This document shows positions 58,096 to 64,000 of a DNA stretch of 64,000 nt, one piece after another. Both the position numbers and the translations under genes were made by a program. Numbering within the stretch: position 1 is the first letter of the stretch; each line of letters starts with the position of its first letter. The stretch covers positions 27,471,001 to 27,535,000 of the forward strand of contig OY727095.1 in assembly GCA_963402885.1 (NCBI GenBank). The letters run 5' to 3'. The notes below the pieces were generated by a model that did not search any database, was not told where the DNA came from, and saw nothing but the letters and a program-made list of their open reading frames with translations. The DNA is from Antedon bifida (lineage: Eukaryota > Echinodermata > Crinoidea > Comatulida > Antedonidae).

Positions 58096-58238
58096 TGCTA
58101 TGAGGCATTTTAATTTAAGGTGGAAACGATAACTGCAATAAGTATTTTAAATCTGTATTTTTTAAACCTGCTATGAGGCATTTTAATTTAAGGTGGAAAC
58201 GATAACTGCAATAAGTATTTTAAATCTGTATTTTTTAA
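58096..58238. repeat. Tandem duplication of about 72 bp across the LINE G stop codon
   Basis: CTGCTATGAGGCATTTTAAT begins at 58096 and at about 58168. The unit holds the last codons and TAA of the ORF, so the second copy is untranslated. Confidence 0.9.
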
Positions 58239-58442
58239 ATCTGTATTTTTAACTCAATTTGTACTTTTTGTGTCCTCTTTTAACTTTTTTATATAACATC
58301 TTGTTCTCTGTTTTATGTGATTTTATTCTTTTTTACTGTTTGTGCGACAATGATTTTAGACAATTTTAATGTGTGTACTTTCAGCCAAAGTTTCAAGCCA
58401 TTTATGAGTTTGACAATAAAGTTTATTGAATTGAATTGAATA

Positions 58443-58640
58443 AACAGCTATTGTACACTACTGTACCGATTACATCATTGAAAGTTTTTGAAAAAGGTGA
58501 ATACAACGGAAAACTATGCTGGTCCATACCTGTTAAGCAGGATACAAACAAGTATTTCACACTTAATTAAGGAATCATAAACAAAATACACAATTTAAAA
58601 AGCTTACAACTTATTCAAAAAGGTTTTGCACCATTGAAGC
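58443..58640. other. Spacer without a gene
   Basis: Short unique-looking sequence between LINE G and duplicated host block copy 2. Confidence 0.5.
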
Positions 58641-58701
58641 ATTGATATTGATTTATTTATTGAAATTAAAATTCATACAAATTTCAAATCTATTTTTATA
58701 G

Positions 58702-58758
58702 AAGAATCGGAAGATGTATCCCATATGGTAATGAAGAAATTTCCAAGTAAATTGATAG
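58702..58758 (+). CDS. Exon-like segment (57 bp), phase 1
   Basis: It is bounded by TTTTTATAG| and GATAG|GTGGTG. It encodes EESEDVSHMVMKKFPSKLI. It is the paralogue of 53406-53462, and 10 of 19 residues are identical. Confidence 0.5.
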
Positions 58759-58832
58759 GTGGTGAGTTATAGTACAATTTTATGAGATTAAAATACACAT
58801 TTAGTTGGTTTCCTGACTTCTTCTTCTTATGA

Positions 58833-58870
58833 AAAAAGCAAATTGCCGACAAGAAGGACATCTTTACAAG
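58833..58870 (+). pseudogene. Decayed copy of the 53587 exon
   Basis: AAAAGCAAATTGCCGACAAG aligns with the second half of the 53587 exon and ends at a donor (AAG|GTGAGT). The first half is replaced by a pyrimidine-rich tract. An AG at 58837-58838 could give a 32-bp exon that would change phase. Confidence 0.4.
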
Positions 58871-58988
58871 GTGAGTTTTTGAATGAGGTGAAATTATGCA
58901 AACAAGTTTACAGTATTAATAATTCTGTAGTTATTAAATTATTCACTGAAATGAAAATTATACTCAGTTGTTATCGTTATTTTAACAG

Positions 58989-59006
58989 AGAAATCAAAAC
59001 TAATAG
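58989..59006 (+). CDS. Candidate 18-bp microexon, phase 1
   Basis: It is bounded by TTTTAACAG| and AATAG|GTCAGT. It encodes EKSKLI. It aligns with the start of the 53587 exon, so it is probably a shortened relative. Confidence 0.35.
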
Positions 59007-59196
59007 GTCAGTTTCTTCTTTCTACACCCAACACCAATCCGTGCAATTATTGATACATGTTTACGTTAAGTATGTACTTTCCCGAAACTTTGAAATACCG
59101 GAATAGTGTTTAGTTTTTTATCAACCCCAAAACCAGTTCTTGCAGTACCGGGATGGTGTCTGGCGGGGGATAGTTTCACCATTTACTTACTTACAG

Positions 59197-59248
59197 AGGA
59201 TGTACCTACAGTAAAAGAAAATTGCTGGCAAAAAGACATCATTAAGAG
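59197..59248 (+). pseudogene. Copy of the 53587 exon with one base lost
   Basis: The acceptor TTACTTACAG and donor AGAG|GTTGGC are kept. A missing A after GATGTA shifts the frame (EDVPTVKENCWQKDII instead of EDVTYSKSKLLG...), and the exon leaves in phase 2. Confidence 0.4.
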
Positions 59249-59361
59249 GTTGGCTTTAAAAAAAATTAAATTGTATTTATTGAAAGCTTGTAAAAATTGA
59301 TAAAAACTACCAGTAAATATAAAACATAAGGCTGCATTTTCATTCGATACAGAATTGTTAA

Positions 59362-59706
59362 AGATTTATTGTCCCCCAAAATCATGAAAAATAAAGATTT
59401 TTAAAATTGGACTTTGAATAGGCCATTTTGCAGTTTTAATGAAGTTGTTCACTTCCATAAGAAAAAAAACGAGGGAAAAAAATTATTTCACCTATAGAAA
59501 GACAAAATAAACAGTTAAATTACCCAAAAACTCATTGTCTTCCAGACAATTTGACCATTTTTTGCTTTAAATTACATTTTTCTCAGGTAAATAAATTGTT
59601 TTCAGACCCAATTTTTTGTGAGAGTGAATAACTATTATGTGACATTAAAATAACATATTCAACAAAAAAATTAAAAAAAATATTTTTTTAGGGGGACAAT
59701 ATATCT
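59362..59706. mobile_element. 345-bp MITE flanked by TTAA
   Basis: TTAA lies at 59358-59361 and 59707-59710. The terminal inverted repeats are AGATTTATTGTCCCCC and the inverse of AGATATATTGTCCCCC. TTAA duplications are typical of piggyBac and Kolobok elements. The ends and internal sequence resemble a repeat common in marine invertebrates. It is non-coding. Confidence 0.8.
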
Positions 59707-59984
59707 TTAACAATTTTTCCCTGCTTTAACAATTTAATTTTAATCAATTGTTTTTTATGTAATGTTATAATTGAAGTTAATTCAGCAATAATCATAAATT
59801 TCAGAGTATAGAAATGCCAATCATACTGTACATAAAACCTGGTTTTCATACAATTGTTAGTGTCACTTTGATTTTGTGTTTGCATTGACTCCTTCTGGCT
59901 TGATATTGTATTAGTTAGTCATACTGTGTTTTTTAGGTGGCATTAACAATAGCTAATTTTAATTCTTTCTGTGCCTGTGATGTA

Positions 59985-60745
59985 TATATATATATAAATC
60001 CAAAAGCAAAATACTGAAAAAATGACAATGCTGTGGGTATCAGTGGCTGGATCTCAATGGAGATACAAACAAAAATCGAAAAGTTAAATCAAAACGATAA
60101 AGTAAAACAGCCAGAAAAGTTAGCAGAGCTTTCGAGCAACACTAGCCCTTTATCAGTGTAAGTGAAGGTATAGATAGATATATCAGGCAAGCGCTGCCTG
60201 ATTAGACAGGAATAAAAGAAATAAAACAAAAGAGTCATAGGCTGGTGAATAGAGGGTGGAGATAGTATTGGTAGAAAACAAAGAAGATAGCTTTGTAAAT
60301 AAACAAATTTTGAATAAAACTAAAAAACACTTAAATTTAGGTAGTCAATGGAGGTTTTGTGGTTTTACGTAGTAATTCCCATTGGTTTTCTTTGTCTTTG
60401 CGAGTTTTGTCGCTCCATTTGACATCGTGGTCTATTGCAATAACTCTGAAATTTGCAATCGAGTGACCAGCTGAATTAAAATGTTCGACTACAGGTTGAT
60501 CAAGCTTTAATGTTTTGATAGCTGATCTGTGTTTTGTCATTCTCATACGGAGCGTGTTTTTTGTTTCCCTGTCATACTGTTTACCACAAATATTACAGTA
60601 TGAGATAAATGACGTTTTTGATTAGACAATTGATTGATTCTGTGACGTTCTGTGGACTGTAGAATGGGTATATGTTTCTCAATAATAGCCCGTAACGGAG
60701 GCACTCTGGTCGAATTTGGCTGACGTGATTTGTACGCTTCTGCCA
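59985..60745 (-). mobile_element. Penelope-like element fragment (3' end)
   Basis: Minus strand. The coding end (about 60740-60337) is followed by the typical Penelope tail with 'aagggctagtgttgctcgaa' (about 60160-60141) and 'gagatccagccactgatacc' (about 60053-60034). It ends at a TA repeat near 59985. It is 5'-truncated and sits in the intron before the LRR exon. Confidence 0.8.
60337..60740 (-). pseudogene. Penelope GIY-YIG endonuclease, C-terminal part
   Basis: On the minus strand CNICGKQYDRETKNTL (about 60597) is followed by RMRMTKHRSAIKTLK, PVVEHFNSAGHSIANFRVIA and KENQWELLRKTTKPP. This is the Cys-rich linker and C-terminal half of the GIY-YIG nuclease of Penelope-like elements, with the catalytic-region His (EHF) and Glu (KEN). 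Upstream, in another frame, PLRAIIEKHIPILQST is the end of the RT-to-nuclease linker. At least one frameshift is present. Confidence 0.82.
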
Positions 60746-60932
60746 GCTAATGTCAACTACTGCCTACAGATAACATCCATAAACAATTGAGAGTGGAATA
60801 ATGTATTTTAAAAATGATACATTTTTAGGAACACTACTTCTGCTTTCATTTAGATAAATTTAGTGCATGTCTTCATTTATCAATCAGTCATTATACTATA
60901 ATCATATTAATCTTTTTGTTTCCCTTTCAAAG

Positions 60933-61879
60933 GTACGGGTGTTATCCAGGACTTCAGCTCACGTCCACAGCAATCAAGTACAATGCCAGATGAAGCTTGC
61001 ATAGATGAAATATGTACAACTTTAAGAAGTATCAAAAATTATTACACAGTTTCTGATAAGCGCATTCCTACAGATACTGCTATCATAAGCTCATTTAAAA
61101 TGAGTGACGCCTTTAAATTGATTGAGATGATTAAAAGTCAATCAGAAAGAACAGAAGATATGGGTAGAATGTTGGCTCACTGTTTATTAATAACAGAAGA
61201 TGAACTTTCCTTTTTATCAAAGGTTTCTAAATTGTGCAATGATGATGTTGTAAAAGGTCTATCTAGTGAATTACACAAATTTAATTTCAAATACAATTTT
61301 GAAACTTGTTTTTCATTAGGTAGGCCTATTACATCATTTTTAATTCATCTACTAAGTAATGCACCAATGCTTCAGGTGCTTGATTTAGGACAATCAACCT
61401 TAAAAAGTGATACTTTGACGAATACTGTAGATACTCTATCAAAAAACAAAGTTTTGTTGAACTTATATTGTTTTAATGTCTTCGGCAATGATCTCAGTAA
61501 CATCAAGCGTAGCTCATTTGCCATCTTACTGACTATTGCCCCTAAACTAAGAATCCTTAACATCTCTCATTGTTGTTTATCAGGTGCTATTGTGGATTGC
61601 ATGATCAATGAGTGTGTTACTAGAGAATTAATTTTGGAATTAAAACAGCTTTATATCAACCACAATGATCTCAGTAACATCCAAGGTAGCTCACTTTATA
61701 AATTGCTGTCTATTGCCCCTAACCTAAGATACCTTAACATGGCAGAATGCAAACTATCCGATGATATAGTTGATAATACGAGAAAACACTTCATCGTGTA
61801 CGACTTTATTTTAGGTATTAGCTTATTATACTATTCCAATTGCATAAAATCTGCTACAGTACTTTATTCGTTACCTTAA
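60933..61879 (+). CDS. Terminal exon with leucine-rich-repeat-like region
   Basis: The exon starts after CCCTTTCAAAG| and enters in phase 1, like the linker exons upstream. It runs open for over 310 codons to TAA. Residues 1-120 (from MPDEACIDEI at 60983) are helical with no clear match. From about residue 125, repeats of the type PMLQVLDLGQSTL, PKLRILNISHCCLS and PNLRYLNMAECKLS are spaced irregularly by helical stretches with NDLSNI. This is the pattern of ribonuclease-inhibitor-type LRRs in NLR immune receptors, which sense ligands or hold the protein inactive. No NACHT ATPase is seen in the window. Together with the DED exon at 16.7 kb it may form one gene. Confidence 0.72.
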
Positions 61880-62532
61880 ACCATAATGGTAGCGAATGAC
61901 CAATTTTATATAAGTAATGTGTTTAATTTGTAATGGATGTGATTATATTCAAACCTAGTACTGTCGTACTTATTCCGACGACATGCAATAAGTACATCTA
62001 AAGCAATGTTTTCACTACATTTGATTGTGTGTTTAATGATGGTAGCATACGATTATTGTATTGTCTGTCATATGTAGCCCTACGTCGCACGTTTGAATAC
62101 TTTTGTCACACTGTTTATGGCCTGTCGCACGATTATTATAAAGTAAAATATAATATACAGGTGACCCAGGGAACTTTGTAATAATCGTTGCACTTTATAT
62201 ACAAATTGTCACACTTTGCCGTAGTGTACCTATTGGCGCAGTACTTCTATTATAATGATCGTTAAAACCGGGCGTGTACTGAATCGTTCTACATTATTTA
62301 TAAATACTAGAGGGTACGCTCGCTTCGCTCGCGCACCCTCTAGTGGGTGTACCCGAATGGTCCTCGAAAACATGACCAACGCCTCTGGAAATTGAAGCCC
62401 GGGTGACACCTATGCATATGTCTGATGAGTAATGTATGTTTATTTTGTGATTTTTCATGGTGGTCCATAAATTAGGTACGCCAAACATATCGCTTCCAGG
62501 GTAATATAGCAAATTAGAGTTTAAAAAAATGT
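61880..62532. other. 3' flank of the LRR gene and a hairpin-ended repeat
   Basis: The first 400 bp are AT-rich with no clear AATAAA in good context. 62306-62344 is a perfect hairpin. The minus-strand frame at 62584-62294 has no family resemblance and I do not call it a gene. Confidence 0.5.
62306..62344. repeat. Perfect terminal hairpin ACTAGAGGGT...ACCCTCTAGT
   Basis: Ten-base arms enclose an inner inverted GCTCGC/GCGAGC-type stem. One arm also occurs at 32497. Hairpins of this kind often mark the ends of dispersed repeats. Confidence 0.85.
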
Positions 62533-62539
62533 ACGAATA

Positions 62540-62720
62540 GGGAACAATATAGGCTACGCCAGTAAGGCAAAAGGCACACCACAATAAAGACGACCGGACA
62601 CGTAAGACTCAAGTAGAATAAGATCTTTATTCGTCAAAACCAAATATCACAATAACATAACAACCAGCGGCCATGATATATATGTCCACCCAGATAGGGG
62701 GCGCTAGACTGGCGTAATCA
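62540..62720 (-). repeat. Putative 3' LTR of the Gypsy-like element
   Basis: On the minus strand TGATTACGCCAG follows directly after a polypurine tract, as an LTR should. An AATAAAG signal lies about 95 bp further (complement of 62621-62627). The far end is uncertain: CTTACTGGCGTAGCC near 62555 is close to the inverse of the LTR start, which may be the terminal inverted repeat. A TG...CA end and a target duplication were not found. Confidence 0.5.
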
Positions 62721-62737
62721 TTTTTTTTCCTCTTCTC
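62721..62737 (-). promoter_or_regulatory. Polypurine tract
   Basis: Minus-strand GAGAAGAGGAAAAAAAA sits directly before the putative LTR. It would prime plus-strand DNA synthesis of the retrotransposon. Confidence 0.65.
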
Positions 62738-62828
62738 ATAAAACACAAAAGTCAAAAACAAAGCAAGCAAAAGCACTCAAAATCTAAATTGAATGGTCGA
62801 AACTTAACTATATAATACGTATGAAACA

Positions 62829-64000
62829 TTATAAATCAAGAACGTAGTCAGAGAGATGCCTAGGAAATCTGCGTGAACGTGTGGATGTGCGATGAGACAA
62901 CTGTGCTGGAACTTCCATTGGTGATTCTTCCGGGGTCTGTATGAATGATGACTTGTCGTTCACCTCATTAGGAGAGGCTGAAAGAGTTGACGGTACCTCG
63001 GGTGGAGGAAATGGAGACGGATCAACTGTGAAATCGGGTTCTTCATCAGAGGTGTCGCAGTGGCGTTGTGAGGTTGGTGTGGGAGAATGATGAACGTCAG
63101 TCGGTACAGTAAAACACTCTGATTTCTTAGTAGTGCTTCTCAATTGTGAGTGCGTAAACTTTCGGACGTTGCACCACTTTCCATCTACAGAAACAACGAG
63201 ATAGCGATCTCGTGCACAGGTCTTGCGACGATCTGTCCACAGGTAGACTAAATCACCAACCGTAATAGAAACGTCAGGTGCTGCACACATGCTGTGCGCG
63301 TGATTAGAGGCTCTGAGGTGCTGTTGGCTGATAATCAACATGCGGTCAGAAATAGGGATTTGGTCATGAGTGAACTGATCTCGCTGTGTCCACATTTCGC
63401 GAGACGACAATCCTCGTGTTCGGATACGAAATGTGGCGACAGCAAGCACCGTCGGTGAGATGGGACCACCACCAGGCTCTTGCCGAAGTAACTCTTCTGA
63501 CAATTCGCGTACAGCTTTCTCTCCACTTTCGATCGAAATCCTATGTTTCAGTAAGACGGGATCGTGGACGAGTGCCATGAAGCCCGGGGCAGGGTCTGTG
63601 CGGATGGTTGCTGAGGGGCCCTCCACGGGGCACATGCCAATGCATAAGCGAATTAAGGTATCACGGAGAGTATCGTGCTTCTCATCGCTGATTAAACACG
63701 AAAGGGTGTAAGACGTCACCGTCTCTCTGACAACAAGAATAAGTTGACGCTCGCGTTTTAGGACATCGGCGGCAAAGGTGACTCCGAGCTTCGACGGAGG
63801 ATCATCAGTGGACTGTTCAATTGCAGTGGTGGGTACAGTACGGATCGAGGCACAGTGATGACACGATTCTGACACCTGTTCGATGGTTTTGTCCAAGTCA
63901 AGCGCAAAGAAGTGGCGGCGAACGGATAACTTAAGTTGGTGACTAGTTGGGTGATCTAGCCGGACGTGAAGTGATGTCAGCAGTCTGTTTAATACGGGGC
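62829..64000 (-). CDS. Integrase end of a Gypsy-like polyprotein, partial
   Basis: The frame is open from the right window edge, so the upstream part is missing. It starts with a zinc-binding segment (HVRLDHPTSHQL, then SCHHCAS), followed by the core. The first catalytic Asp is in TFAADVLKRE and the second in RTDPAPGF. The Glu region is SGEKAVRELSEELL. Compared with the family, about ten residues are missing just before this Glu, which may harm catalysis. PTVLAVATFRIRTRGLSSRE and the DQIPISDRMLIISQQ segment follow. An SH3-like domain (GDLVYLWTDRR...RYLVV) and a Ser/Pro-rich tail come last. It ends with TGA 90 bp before the polypurine tract. Confidence 0.8.
   Translation of the reverse strand, partial: PVLNRLLTSLHVRLDHPTSHQLKLSVRRHFFALDLDKTIEQVSESCHHCASIRTVPTTAIEQSTDDPPSKLGVTFAADVLKRERQLILVVRETVTSYTLSCLISDEKHDTLRDTLIRLCIGMCPVEGPSATIRTDPAPGFMALVHDPVLLKHRISIESGEKAVRELSEELLRQEPGGGPISPTVLAVATFRIRTRGLSSREMWTQRDQFTHDQIPISDRMLIISQQHLRASNHAHSMCAAPDVSITVGDLVYLWTDRRKTCARDRYLVVSVDGKWCNVRKFTHSQLRSTTKKSECFTVPTDVHHSPTPTSQRHCDTSDEEPDFTVDPSPFPPPEVPSTLSASPNEVNDKSSFIQTPEESPMEVPAQLSHRTSTRSRRFPRHLSDYVLDL

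Larger units (their letters stand above)
53963..58132 (+). pseudogene. LINE G ORF2: endonuclease plus RT lacking motif A
   Basis: The ORF begins at ATG 53963, is interrupted by Q after codon 14, and continues from the repaired target site (55845-55853) without a stop to 58132. The long open part has a basic leader (RKRGRRGGVRQRLKRR), then the endonuclease with IIMFNAQSVREKLDEL, VVTETWF, GGGVCIYINN, IAGDFNQCEL and GASDHKSVHL. The RT is shortened: KKAVGP is followed at once by TILWINDFLKDR. The fingers and catalytic motif A (normally an F/D-x-SxAFDTI segment) are missing, while motif B GAPQGCVLSPILFSLYTNDF and motif C YADDTGLVG remain. The deletion is in frame. This protein cannot polymerise DNA by itself. 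Confidence 0.88.
53725..58442 (+). mobile_element. LINE G: Rex1/L2-like element carrying element Q
   Basis: Duplicated host block Y stops matching its paralogue at about 53725, taken as the 5' end. The ORF starts with the ATG at 53963. The 3' end is at 58442, after AATAAAG and TTGAATTGAATTGAAT. Q (54006-55844) interrupts the ORF after 14 codons. The copy has one continuous ORF after Q, so it is fairly young. Confidence 0.8.
58641..59960 (+). repeat. Duplicated host block, copy 2
   Basis: Sub-block Y (58650-59320) comes first and X (59745-59960) last. That is the order expected if the region once was a longer tandem array X-Y-X-Y-X. It contains two intact-looking exon-like segments and two decayed ones. 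Confidence 0.8.

Noticed and set aside
62294..62584. Minus-strand 96-residue frame as a membrane protein
   Set aside because: It starts in the putative LTR region and ends in the 62306 hairpin. Composition and position suggest non-coding repeat sequence.

Overview
This is an AT-rich stretch of animal nuclear DNA. It shows spliced exons, LINE retrotransposons of the CR1/L2/Rex1 type with both a DNase-I-like endonuclease and a reverse transcriptase (RT), a 5S-rRNA-derived SINE, Penelope-like and Gypsy-like remnants, and many inverted-repeat DNA elements. The repeat repertoire and a death-effector-domain/leucine-rich-repeat (DED/LRR) gene suggest a marine invertebrate deuterostome, perhaps an echinoderm. 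The sequence alone cannot settle the species. No bacterial features are present.

Layout. 1-1862: two minisatellites. About 2790-13486: one decayed LINE (LINE A), split by a foldback element O (2859-4933, itself carrying elements M1 and P), a 5S-type SINE (about 6190-6635) and a nearly complete minus-strand LINE (LINE B, 7787-12577). 14690-16335: LINE C. 16712-18541: a DED exon followed by four tiny phase-1 exons. 19141-26040: four plus-strand LINE remnants, a minus-strand LINE 3' end and a minus-strand pseudogene. 26043-29309: element U and AT-rich DNA. 29310-32282: palindromic element W. 32526-37173: a three-level nest, M2 split by LINE H, which carries M3. 37174-39270: tRNA-like and dispersed repeats and an LTR-like triplication. 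39607-40475: a tyrosine-recombinase fragment cut by M4. 40473-52347: an approximately 11.9 kb palindrome R with arms of about 3 kb. 52465-60745: duplicated blocks with short phase-1 exons, interrupted by LINE G (which carries element Q), a TTAA-flanked MITE and a Penelope-like fragment. 60933-61879: an LRR-like terminal exon. 62540-64000: the 3' end of a minus-strand Gypsy-like element that runs off the window.

How the parts relate. The likely host gene is on the plus strand. It would run from the DED exon at 16.7 kb, through small phase-1 linker exons at 17.4-18.5 kb and 53.2-59.2 kb, to an LRR exon that also begins in phase 1 at 60.9 kb. About 35 kb of nested transposons would be intronic. 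This single-gene model is an inference; one splice junction (exon 1 to exon 2) is out of phase.

The most distinctive system is a group of inverted-repeat elements (M1-M4 and Q, probably O and R) whose ends are short tandem arrays of 11-15 bp units. All four M copies and Q have perfect 9-bp target-site duplications, each found by comparing both flanks, which suggests Mutator-like mobilisation. Removing the insertions rejoins interrupted coding sequence in LINE A, LINE G and the recombinase fragment.
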